From Heterodera schachtii (taxonomy: Eukaryota > Nematoda > Chromadorea > Rhabditida > Heteroderidae): DNA of 64,000 nt. The notes under the pieces were generated by a model, which was not told the origin of the DNA, did no database searches, and saw only the letters and a list, made by a program, of their open reading frames with translations. Numbering within the stretch: the first letter of the stretch is position 1; every line of letters starts with the position of its first letter. Below, in pieces: positions 10,720-21,016 of this stretch. The position numbers and the translations under genes were made by a program. The stretch covers positions 87,527 to 151,526 of the forward strand of contig SIJG01000027.1 of NCBI GenBank assembly GCA_023374025.1, in the 5' to 3' direction.

Positions 10720-13484
10720 TCATTTTTCTTCTGTTTTTACTTCTTTCACATTAACATCAATGGCCAATGTCACTTTGTCCTCATTTTGGTCGTAAAAGCC
10801 TTTCTCCGGGTCCATTAATTCCTTAATTGTCATAATTGGACCAATTAAGGGAAAAGTTTAAATTTAACTTACCGCAAACGAAATAAAATTGTATCCCCAG
10901 GCGTTCGTTTTATTGTCAAAAACATCGTCATTTAATTCTCTACTTAAATCCGTCACACCGCTCTTTTGTGAAACAATTCGAATGATTGCCGAACTTTTGC
11001 AATTCCAATTTTCTGTTCAAAACAAATTTACTTTTCCATTGTGTGGCATAGATTTGAAACAATTTGGGCTTTCTTCAAATCAATTAGCATTTAATTGCAC
11101 CTTGTTTTGGAGCGGCACACAAAAGGAAAATATCCAACCATTTCTCATTGTCAATGCTATGATCTTTCTTTTCAATTTGTGCCATAATTTTCCACGAAAA
11201 TCCTTTGATGTGAACAGATTCACTTTTACGTTCACTTCCAATGATTTCTCGCGCAAATTCCGACACTTTTTCAATTTCCATCGAAATTGTTCCATTGGAT
11301 TTGTCGGAATCGTAAAGAAATTTCTCCATTTTTTCATCTTTCACTTTGACATCAATGACCAAGGTGATTTTGTCCTCTTCTCTGTTGTAAAATCCATTGC
11401 TCGAGTTCATCAAGTCCTTAATTAACCATAATTATGTCAATTAAGGTAATAATAATTCCAATTGGCACTCACCGCAAAGGAAATGAAATTAACAAATGCT
11501 CTGCTGTTGGGTGATTTATTATCAAAAACACGGTCAATAAGTATCCCAGTGGAATTCTCCGTCCCATTTTTTTGCGATACAATTCGAAAAGTGGCCGAAC
11601 GAACGAAGCAGCGCCAATTCAAATCTTAATGAGCATAATTATCGCAGTTCATTAGCATTAATTAACAGTTAATTTGTTGCACCTTTTTCCGAAGCGGTGC
11701 ACAAAAGATAAATGCCCAACCATTTCTCATTATTGTCAGTGCTTTCCTTTTTCTTTTTTATTTGTGCCCATATTTTCCATGGAATTCCATTTATGTACAC
11801 AGTTTCGCTCTTCCGACTGCTCTCAACTTCCTCTCGTGCAAATTCTGACACTTTTTCAATGTCCATCGTAATTGTCCCAAAAGCCCAAAATCGCCTATGG
11901 GTTGGAAATCTTAGTGTGTACGGTATGCCTTCGTTAATCCCATTTGCATCGTTATGGTATTGTTCCACTCCAATCACTTCGTCCACTGTTAACACGCCGG
12001 ATGGAACTGTAAAAATTGAGATGAGATAAGGATTAAAAAATCAATATTAATTAATATTTATTATGTTCTTGAATTTTATGGTATAAAAAATAAATCTAAT
12101 CATTTTTTACCAATTGTTTCCCAAAATTCCTTTTGTGAGAAGAGCGGGAAACGAATTGTGAAAAGTGCCGGGCCAAGCATTTGACGGCGATTCTCTGCTG
12201 AATATTCAATGCCATTTGAACGGCATTTCGTATCGGCCCAATGGAGTGCCGAAAAAACAATTAAAATTAATGGGAAATAATCAAATAAATTAATTTAAAT
12301 TTTTTGAACTAATTACTGCTTTCCAAGTTGAAATCTCTTCACGGGTTTGCAATTCGTCACGTTCCAAAATTTGACACAACAATTTTTGTTCAGTTTGCAA
12401 AAATGCCTCCGATTTGAGCAAAGTGTCGGCATTTTTGTCAATGTAAGACAAACAACAATTGGTAAAGTCCTTTAATAAATTATTAATTAAACTTCCAGGC
12501 CTTTTGTACCCACGGGGCAAGGCCAAATCCGTCAGAGCCAACTTATATAAAATAGGTTTTTTAATTTCCATACATAGAAAATTTAAAAGTGGGACATTAC
12601 TTATTTGTCGCCCTGTATTAAAAACACGAGAAGACGAGATACAAGATAGGGAACCGAACTAAATTGAGATATTTTCCAATAAGTAAATCAAAAAATAATT
12701 TTCTCTCAGATCCTTTTTTTGAGTTCTTGTTGTTTTCAATTGCTAAGTTTTTTGTGAGCTACTTAAGTGCCACCCAAAAAATTGGCTGAGACGAAAATAA
12801 ATTTTACACATATAATAATAATATGCTCACCTCCAAGTCGAAAAGGCAGGCCTGGGCATATGCCAAAAAAACATTGCGTAGTTTTGAGATGGGAATTTTC
12901 AAAGATGGGCTGACTAGAGCTGGGATATTGTACTTTTTGGCTAATTAAAATTAAAAATATTATTAAATTTAAATTTCTCGGAATTAATTCACCAGCGTAA
13001 AGCACTTCCATTGCATTGTCTCCGTTCAATTCACTCAAATCACCCGCGTAAATGAAGCTCAACATCACTTTGAACGCTGCTGCTTCAACGTCAGGGACCT
13101 CTATCAAAGGGCAATTAGTGGAGGCTAATGAAAAAGAAAGATTAAATTATGGTAATTAGCAGAAATAAACAAAATTAAATCGCAAAATAATGCTATTTAC
13201 TTATATTTTTATTACCATTTTCCGCATTTTGATTCTGTGAGTCAAAACGGAACATTGCCTCAAATACGTCGGAAGCCAACTTCAAAATGAATTTATGGGC
13301 TGGGATAATCTTAAATATTAATGTAAAATTATATAAATATTTTTATAAAAAATTAAATTGAATATTAACATTCATTTTTAAATCTCGCCTCTTTTGCGTC
13401 TCCGTACCCCACCGAAAAGTGCACATCCGCGTACTCTCCCGTGCTCAGCATCGGTTTAATCCAATTTAAATCCGAGATGGACAT
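10720..13484 (-). CDS. BTB-BACK-double MATH protein C (585 aa if non-canonical splice sites are used)
   Basis: Exons: 13484-13389, 13309-13216, 13124-12993, 12940-12831, 12469-12317, 12249-12111, 12006-11683, 11624-11473, 11416-11101, 11012-10873, 10821-10720. Total 1,758 nt, one open frame. Start MSISDLNWIKPMLSTGEYAD, then BTB (VFEAMFRFDS, VMLSFIYAGDL), BACK (CCLSYID, LLCQILERDEL, WADTKC) and MATH 1 (DIEKVSEFAREE to FISFA). Exon 9 fuses the end of one MATH (DLMNSSNGFY) to the start of a second (EIEKVSEFAREI), completed by exons 10-11 (ELMDPEKGFYDQNEDK). Two splice sites are odd: intron 1 has a GC donor (GAG|gcgaga), and exon 6 follows TTTTCG rather than AG. An AG 57 nt further on would keep the frame and drop 19 BACK residues. 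Probable CUL3-type adaptor by family, with two potential substrate-binding domains. The open frame argues that the gene is, or recently was, active. Confidence 0.8.
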
Positions 13485-14026
13485 TTAATTTCCAATGTAT
13501 GCTAAATTATTAATGAGTATAATAAAAAGCATTATTTTAAAAATTTATTGCTTTAATCATGTTAAAAAATGGCCCAAATTCCTTTTAAATTTTAATAATC
13601 AAGATGATTAGCAATTTTAGTTACAAAATTGGTTACACACCCAAGGATGGCATTCCGAGGTTCGGAATCCTGACCCTAAAAAATGTCGGAAACCGGAAGT
13701 CGGAACTCCGTGCCACCCCTGTTACATACGGCACATAATTTGCTGAAACTCAATTCTTTTGACCAAAAAGGAAGATATGTATATGAGGAGTGCCCGAAAG
13801 TTAATGGCATTAAAAATATATGAGAGTTTTCATGATGTAAACTAAAAAATCTATTAGTTTTCCTTTCTTTTAGATGAATTTTCTTCTACATTTGAAAATT
13901 CATTCATTTGAGCAATTTTTTAAATTGAAATTATTTGTATTCAAATTGAAAAATGCCATCAATATTATTTGTACCAACAAAAGAACATAAAATAAAAAAA
14001 TAAATTGCAAAAAGACTGAGGAACAT

Positions 14027-14097
14027 TCTGAATGCTGTTGATTGTCACTTATGTTTTATGGGAGGGCATAAATATTTTGTGGCAAAATGATGACCTA
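14027..14097 (-). promoter_or_regulatory. Shared upstream module, gene C copy 1
   Basis: GCTGTTGATTGTCACTTAT followed by GGGCATAAAT and GGCAAAATGATGACC on the plus strand. Same order of parts as at B, D and E. About 600 bp from the ATG. Confidence 0.5.
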
Positions 14098-14269
14098 AAT
14101 TCGTTCAACCAATGCTTTGGGCATGATAACAAAAGTCAGAATTCGTAAAAAGTTCATTAGTGATAAAAATGAAAAATAAATGAAATAATTATTCAAATGA
14201 GCGAATTAATGGCGAAGGCCTCCCCGCACTCCTCCAACAAAATTTTATATATTATTTATAATTATGAGA

Positions 14270-14296
14270 GAACAATTACGGCAAAATTGTGACCTA
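14270..14296 (-). promoter_or_regulatory. Shared upstream motif, gene C copy 2
   Basis: ACGGCAAAATTGTGACC on the plus strand, inside the block that is also duplicated upstream of gene A. Confidence 0.4.
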
Positions 14297-14571
14297 AGAA
14301 GGAGAAGAAACAAATGTAATTTGAGAGAATCAATGGGAAATCGTATAATATAAAGTCAACTCGTACGGTGCCTAGGGCATTATAAAAGTGCCAATTTTAA
14401 CAGAATTTTCAAGAAAATTCTTCAGTTTTTTACATTTTTCCCCAGTTTCTTCAGACCCCATTCTTACAAATTCGTGATTTTTTTATTAAACCAAAATTAA
14501 ATTGAAAAGCATACAAAAAGCAATAAAAATAATTTTAAGAGATGCATAACTCAGAAAATTCCTCAACAATT

Positions 14572-17336
14572 TTATGATTTGTCCTCCGATTCTGCTTTTT
14601 TCACCACCAAATCAATGGCCAATTTCACTGTGTCCCCGCTTTTGTCGTACAATTCTTTGCCCGGGTCCATCAATTGCTTAATTACATTTAATTAGGGATA
14701 TTATTATAAGAAAATCTTTTCGATATGGGAAAAATATTAAAAAATGAAATATTTAAGAAATATGCGAAAGATGTTCTGCTGGTTTTGGGTAGTTACACGT
14801 TTTTGTTATGATTTATTAAAAGTACCCTAATACCCAAAAATTAAGAAATTTTATACCATTAGCGAAACCAATTTTTCAAAAAAAAAACACAAATTGGCAA
14901 TTTTTGAAAGAAAACAAAAATTGGACGTCGCCCGGGGGAGCGTTAGCCCTCCAAGCCAAAATCGTGGGACGATCCATGCGATTAAAAGGTCCAAAGAAAA
15001 TGCTGAACTTTGGTCTCACATTTTTTGATTAATAAATTATAAAAATAATAAGTGAATCAATTTTACAAAATATTTTGTTTTTGAACCAAAAAAGCAAATT
15101 TTTTTTATTTTATTTATTGGGACTCACCGCAAAAGAAATGAAATTTGCGAATCCCCAGCAGTTGCTCGGTTTCATTGTTACGTCATTGAATTTGTGCTGG
15201 AAATCGCGCACTTCGCTCTTTTGTGAGACAATGCGAAGAGTTGCCGAACAAAGGCAGCCCAAATTGGAGTCTTAAAACCAATTACATCAATTAATTAGCA
15301 CTTTTAATTGCCCAATTAATTTCCATTTACCGTCTTTTGGAGCGTCGTACAATAGGAAAAAGCCCAGCCATTTCTCACCGCCAGCGATTTCCCTCCACTT
15401 TTTGAGTTCTTCCCATTTTTCTTGGCGTTCTTTATTGTTTTCAGCGTTTTCTTTCAATTTTCATTGCTTTCTTTGTTGAGTTTTTCACCGTTCTCCTCCA
15501 ATTTTTTACAGTTTTCTTCCAATTTTTCACGAATTTCCAACAATTTCTTATTGTTTTCTATCAATCTTTGAGCGGTTTCTTTGAATTTTTCTTTATTTTT
15601 AATTTCAATCAATCTTTTGCCGTCTTCCTCTATTTTGTTGGCATTTTCCACCAATCTTTCACCGTTTTCCTCCAATATTTCACCGTCTTCTTTCAGTTTT
15701 TCACTGTTTTCCTTCAATTCTCGGGCATTTTCCTTCATTTTCTCAATATTTTCCAATAATCTTTCAGTGATTTCTTCCAATTTTTCTGTGTTCTCCTCCA
15801 TTTTCTCAGTGTTCTCCTCCATTTGCTTTGTCTTCTCCTTCAGTTTTTCAATGATTTCGTCCCATTTTTCATTGTTTTTCTTAAATTTTCCTGTATTTTC
15901 CTCCATCTTCTCAGTGTTTTCCTTCAATTTTTCGCCGTTTTCCTTCAGTTCTCTGGCATTTTGCTTCATTTTCTCACTGTTTTCCATCAATTTGGCATGG
16001 CTTTCTCTCCATCTTTCACTACTTTCTCTCCATTTCTCTCTGCTTTCCTTCACTTTTTCGGCATATTCTTTCTTCAATAGGATTTGTGCCATTATTTTCC
16101 ATGAAAATCCTTTGATCTTCATAACTTCGCTGTGACGCTTACTTCCGATAATTTGTCTCATAAATTGCGATACTTTTTCAATGTCCATCACAATTGTGCC
16201 AAATGTCGAAATTCGCCAATGTCTTGGAAATTGCAGTGGGTACAGTAACCCATCGGATGTGCCACGAAAATTCGGGAGGCAAAGGAACTGATAAATGCCG
16301 ATCACTTCTTCCATTTTTAACACACCAGAAGAAACTGGAAAAAAGAATTTAAATTCATTAAAAATAATGAAAAATTGAGTTAATTTTAGTCCTGGAAAGG
16401 AATACGATTTTTGAGTTCTTAGTTTTCAAGAAGTACGCATTAGACTAAAAAATTGAAATTTGTCGATTTACCAATTTTCTCCGAAAATTCCTCTTTTGAG
16501 AAAAGCGGGAATCGAATTTTGAACAGTGCCGGGCCGAGAACGGCACGACGATTCTCCGCTGAACATCCAATGGCATTTTCACGGCATTTGGCGTCGGCCC
16601 AACGGAGTGCCTTGATGAGAAATAACAAATTAATTAAAAATTATTTCTTATTTATAGCAAAATTACAGCGTTCCAAATTGAAATTTCTTCACGGATTTGC
16701 AATTCGTCACGCGCCAAAATTTCACACAACAAATTCTGATCAATTTGCAAAAATTCATCCGATTTGATCAAAATGTCGGCATTTTTATCGATGCACATCA
16801 AACATCGTTGAACAACTTCCTAAAAATAATTAATAATTAAATTGATTAATTAATGTCACTCACCTCTTTTTCTTCATTTTCCCCAACCAAAAAATGCGCG
16901 TCTGCGCCTTTGGCGGTACTCAGCAAAATTTTCATCCGATCCGCCAAAGTGTCCGGCTTAGCCATGTTCATTTTGTGGCAATTGTCTGGAGAGAATTGAA
17001 TTTTAGGACTAATTCTGTAAAAAAGCTACAATTGGTTACAGTATCCCATCTCAATTTACAGACTGTCCTTTCCAGTAATTCGAAAAATATTTCTACCATT
17101 TCCGTTTTCCGAATTCTCTTTGTGCGTCTGTTCCATTTCCGCAATTTTGACATGTTCAAATTCGTCATCAGAAAATGTCGAAGGTTCAAATTGTGCTTTA
17201 AAAATAACAATCAAATTTTAAGTCCATAAAATAATTTATTAAAAATTAATTTTTTAATTAATTTTAGTTAATTTTCACAATTACCCTGATCAATTATTGT
17301 AAATTCATCATCTGATGATTTGGATGAAAAAGACAT
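14572..17336 (-). pseudogene. BTB-deleted BACK-MATH gene D with giant coiled-coil insert
   Basis: Exons: 17336-17285 (MSFSSKSSDDEFTIIDQ), 17195-17097, 16985-16864 (start of BTB, DAHFLVGENEEKE), 16819-16667 and 16610-16472 (BACK), 16334-15331 (MATH plus coil), 15270-15128 and 14676-14572. Every junction is GT-AG. The three exons for the rest of BTB are absent, but exon 3 (phase 0) joins the BACK exon (phase 0) in frame. The MATH loop between KIMAQI and EKWLGFFLLYD is expanded to about 225 residues of Glu/Lys/Asn heptads such as EKLKENTEKMEEN. One base is missing near 15,454 (an A run), which puts a TGA before the coil ends. Restoring that base brings all later exons into phase. It may be a real lesion or a base-calling error. 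If it is expressed, CUL3 binding would probably be lost while the MATH domain remains (inference). Confidence 0.75.
15400..16075 (-). repeat. Coding heptad (21-bp period) repeat inside the MATH exon of gene D
   Basis: Imperfect 21-nt repeats encode seven-residue units of the form ENxEKxK/E, with Leu or Met near a fixed place and Asn roughly every seventh residue. The lack of stops over about 610 bp and conservation at amino-acid level indicate selection until recently. Predicted to form a long coiled coil. Confidence 0.8.
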
Positions 17337-17593
17337 AATTACCTATTGCCTAAATAAAGATGAAAAATGAAATAAGACGAACATTATTTGCATTTCCATA
17401 ATAATAAACATTCATTAAATTAATCGCTCAATCAAATTATTAGGACTAATTAATTGGTTTCAAAAATCGAAAATATGCAGTATATAAACCAGAGAGAACT
17501 GAGTATTTAAAAAAATAAATAAAATAAAATAAATTTCCTTTTTTTATATTCATCGGAAAAAAGTTGAAAAGAATGAAGAAAGAAATGAATAAA

Positions 17594-17678
17594 TATGCAG
17601 TTGCTGATAGGTCACAAATATTAATGAGGGAGGAAGAGGACACATAAAATAATTAAGGGCAAAACGGTGACCCAAAAA
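17594..17678 (-). promoter_or_regulatory. Shared upstream module, gene D copy 1
   Basis: GTTGCTGATAGGTCACAAAT followed by ACATAAAATAATTAAGGGC and AAAACGGTGACCC on the plus strand. About 330 bp from the D start. Confidence 0.5.
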
Positions 17679-17810
17679 CGAAGAACTTTTTGAGCTTAAA
17701 CTTGATAAGTACTTGACAATTTGTTCATTTTGAATTCCATTTTTATTTTAATATAATTCATCAGAAAGACTAATAGAAAGATTAAAAATGAAGGAGAAAT
17801 GAATGAATCT

Positions 17811-17886
17811 TTTGCTGTCGTTAATGGTCACTAATATGTATTAATGAGGGGAACGCATAAAATAATCACGGCAAAACGATGACCAA
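17811..17886 (-). promoter_or_regulatory. Shared upstream module, gene D copy 2
   Basis: TGCTGTCGTTAATGGTCACT followed by GCATAAAATAATC and ACGGCAAAACGATGACC on the plus strand. Near-consensus copy. Confidence 0.55.
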
Positions 17887-18029
17887 AAAAAAAGTGGAAA
17901 AGAACAGAAATATTATTTGAATACAATTTGCTCTTTTCCAATCTTTTTCTTTTTTATAAATGCTAAACCAAAAAAAAAAAATTTGCAACAAAATTGGCAA
18001 AAGTGAAAAGGACGGAGCATTTGTTAGTA

Positions 18030-18206
18030 GAGCCCGGACGGGACCGGGATCCCGCCGGGATTTTGCCGTGACTACCGGTCCCGGCTTTTTTGAATAAACC
18101 AACGGGACCGGGATTCCCGGAAAACGGGAGTCCCGGTCCCGTCCCGGTTCATTTTCCAAGTCCCGGTCCCGATCCCGGTCCCGGCCATTTCAAAATTCCC
18201 GGCTCT
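18030..18206. repeat. GC-rich CCCGGTCCCG fold-back repeat
   Basis: About 175 bp of clustered CGGGACCGGGA and its complement, bounded by TAGAGCCCGG at the left and CCGGCTCTA at the right. Self-complementary over most of its length. It stands out strongly from the AT-rich surroundings. No coding potential is claimed. Confidence 0.7.
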
Positions 18207-18712
18207 ATATGTTACCATATCTTTTCTTGGTCTTCCTCTGGACTGTTTGGTGCGCACTTTTTTGACCGCCAAACATTAGAAAAAAAAATGTACCGACATT
18301 TTCTCGGAGTTCGAAATTTATTAATACATATGTGTAAAAAAAAGAAATTAATTAGCCTGGGAAGAGAACGTAAAATTTTTCAAAAATAAGGCACCCCTCC
18401 GTATTTTCCTGAGAATTTTTTGAGTTTTCAGAAAATCATTATTACTAGAGTGCTCAGTTTTCAGCACAAAAAATCACCGATTAAGCACTGTAAATAGCAC
18501 CAAATTTTCCCAAAATAAAAATTTTCCATTTCTTAGGTGTGTATTTTTCATTTTTAATGCATTTTTGTTAATATTTTTTTGAAAATCGCTGAAATGCTGC
18601 AAAATGAGCACTCTAATTATTAATTATATAGAAAAGAAAAACCATCCTGACGACTGATAAATATAAATTTTCAAAAAATAATGCATCACCCATTTGGGTT
18701 TTAAGCTTTTTG

Positions 18713-18778
18713 GGGTCACCATTTTGCCGTAAATTATTTGTGCCCATCTCATCTCCATCAGCAACAAAATCTGTATTA
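18713..18778 (+). promoter_or_regulatory. Shared upstream module, gene F
   Basis: Plus strand reads GGTCACCATTTTGCCGT, then TTATTTGTGCCC, then CATCAGCAACA. These are the same parts in the same order relative to the gene as at the minus-strand loci. About 170 bp upstream of the F ATG. Confidence 0.6.
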
Positions 18779-18898
18779 CGTTATTTGTTTCCCATTTTAA
18801 AATACGCCTTTTTAGCTAAATTAAAGTAATAATAATTTTCCAATAATTAAATCTTAAAATTTTTTAATATATTTAATTTAGCGAATTTTTGAATTGCC

Positions 18899-21013
18899 AT
18901 GCCCAAATCGCCGACTGACTGGATGAAGCTGTTGCTGAGCACGGGAGAGTACGCGGATGTGCACTTTTTGGTTGGGGACGGAGACGAAAAAGAGGCGAAT
19001 TTTGAAAAACAAATAATTAATTAAATTAAATAATTTTTAATTTATTTTATTTTATGTGTTTTATTTTATTTTTTTAATTGTTTTTCATACATTATTTCCT
19101 TTAAACTTGTGCCAGCACATAAACTCATTTTGAAGCACGCGTCTGACGTATTTGAGGCAATGTTCCGTTTTGATTCAAAGAATGCAAATTCGGAAAATGG
19201 TAAAAAAAATATTTTGAAAATTAATATACTAAAATTAAAGATAAAGAAGATACCGGATTTGTATGTATTTCCATTTTTTGCACATTTATTTCGGCCTAAA
19301 AATCAATGTGAATAGTATTTTTTAGCTTAGTTTGAAGCTTTTAGTAATGCATTTTTATTTTCAGTTTTACATATACCAATTTTTTCGATATTTTAATCCA
19401 TATTTCAGCAAGTTCAAATTAGCCTCTTTTTATTACCCTAATTAAAATTCAATTAGACTCTGCTAATTGCCCTGTTGTGGAAGTGTCCGATGTTGAAGCA
19501 GCAGCATTCAAAGTGATGTTGAGCTTTATTTATGCGGGTGATTTGAGCGGATTGAACGGAGACAATGCAATGGCAGTGCTTTACGCCGTTGGATTTATTT
19601 TTTGAGAAATTAAATTTAAAATAATTTTGAATTTACTAATTAGCCAAGAAATACAATATCCCTGATTTGGTCGATCCATCTTTGCAAATTCCCGTTTCAA
19701 AACTGCGCAATGTTTTCTTGGCTTTTGCCCAGGCTCGCCTTTTCGATTTGGAGGTGAGCGCAATTTTTTCCAGAAAAGCCTGGCAAACGGCCCGGTCCAT
19801 GCCAATTTTGCGCTAGTGAAAAAGTTACCGATTTTGAATTCTATCAAAAACAAAAGGGGGGAGGGACCCTTTTGTTTTGCAAAAAAAATTTTTGTGATAA
19901 AAACCCATGAAATTTGTTATCCGGGGTTTTAGAGGTCACTGATCACGAATTTTGTCATCCAATTCGAGGTCATTTACCCCAATAAACCCTATTAAATAAA
20001 TTTTCATGACTATATATTAAAAAATTTTGCAAACCAAAAGGGTCCCCCCTTTTGTTTTCACTTTTTGATAGAATTCAAAATCGGTAACTTTTTCATTAGC
20101 GCCCCAATTTTCATTATTTTTTATTTTAGGACTTTGCCAATTGTTGTTTGTCTTACATTGACAAAAATGCGGACACTTTGCTCAAATCGGATGAATTTTT
20201 GCAAATTGATCAAAAAATGTTAAGCGAAATTTTGGAACGAGACGAATTGCAAATCCGTGGAGAAATTTCAATTTGGAATGCTGTAATTTACTATAAAAAA
20301 AGAAATAATTTCTAATTAATTCTTTGATTATTCCCCATTAATTTAATTGCTTTTTTTGGCACTCCGTTGGGCTGACACTAAATGCCTTCAAAATGGCATT
20401 GAATGTTCAGCAAAGAATCGTCGTGCCGTTCTCGGCCCGGCACTGTTCAAAATTCGCTTTCCTTTATTAACAAAAAAGGAATTTTTGAAAATCGGTACAA
20501 AAATTTAATTTGGAATAATTTTCATCTTTTTTTTTACAATTTTTCAGTTCCTTCAAAAGTTTTAACAGCCGAAGAAAAGTTCGGCGTTTATCAGTTCTTT
20601 TGTCAACCCCATTTTAACCCAGTGAAATTTCCTAGTCATTGGCGAAATTGGACATTTGGGACAATTTCGATGGACATTGAAAAAGTGTCCGAATTTGCAA
20701 GAGAACCAATGGAGAGTTACAGATACAGTGACAATACCGTATACATAAAAGGGCTTTCTTGGAAAATATTGGCACAAATAAATCAGAGGACGGAAGGCAC
20801 TGACACTGAGAAATATTTGGGCATTTTCCTTTTGTGCGATGCTCTAAAACAAGAAGGTGCAATTAATGCTAGATGATAATAATTGTAATATGTATATTTT
20901 ATTTTATTTTTAGACAAAAATTTTAGCTGCAAATGTTCGGCAACACTTCGAATTGTCTCAAAAATGAACGGTGTGGAGAATTCCGTTGGAAAATTCTATG
21001 ACCTAGTTTTTAA
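18899..21013 (+). pseudogene. BTB-BACK-MATH locus F, first copy (exons 1-8)
   Basis: Exons 18899-18994 (MPKSPTDWMKLLLSTGEYAD), 19106-19199, 19457-19588, 19644-19753, 20130-20282, 20359-20494, 20548-20856 and 20914-about 21013. BTB, BACK and the first part of MATH are all recognisable. Broken or odd sites: exon 1 has a GC donor, exon 2 follows AA instead of AG, exon 3 ends before TT instead of GT, and exon 6 follows TTG. Intron 4 carries a fold-back element. Exon 8 stops mid-domain at FYDLVFN and runs directly into an exon 3 sequence, the start of the second copy. Exons 1 and 2 are in phase with exon 3 of either copy, so a transcript that skips copy 1 exons 3-8 would be open (inference). Confidence 0.75.
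19810..20102. mobile_element. Fold-back MITE in intron 4 of locus F
   Basis: About 293 bp. The two ends are inverted repeats of at least 40 bp with one visible mismatch (GCGCTAGTGAAAAAGTTACC at the left, against GCGCTAATGAAAAAGTTACC read inward from the right). The inverted match continues into a GGGACCC-rich block next to AAAACAAAAGGGG. The flanks share CCAATTTT, a possible 8-bp target duplication displaced by one base. Confidence 0.8.
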
Positions 21014-21016
21014 TAG

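Larger units (their letters stand above)
13485..14571. other. Upstream region of gene C / downstream of D
   Basis: No gene. Two copies of the family upstream motif occur, at 14,027-14,097 and 14,270-14,296. The segment 14,260-14,400 is closely similar to 3,270-3,430 upstream of gene A, including AATCAATGGGAAATCGTATA. A GC-richer patch near 13,650-13,725 (CGGAATCC, GTCGGAAACC) resembles a short stretch at 53,155-53,215. Confidence 0.6.
17337..18898. other. Divergent intergenic region between D and F
   Basis: The two genes are head-to-head. The region contains two upstream modules for D (17,594-17,678 and 17,811-17,886), one in the opposite orientation for F (18,713-18,778) and a GC-rich fold-back repeat at 18,030-18,206. 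No coding sequence seen. Confidence 0.65.

Noticed and set aside
15568..16135. Long plus-strand open frames rich in Phe and Ser opposite gene D
   Set aside because: They are the antisense of the Glu/Lys/Asn coiled-coil repeat. The minus strand carries the splice sites and homology.
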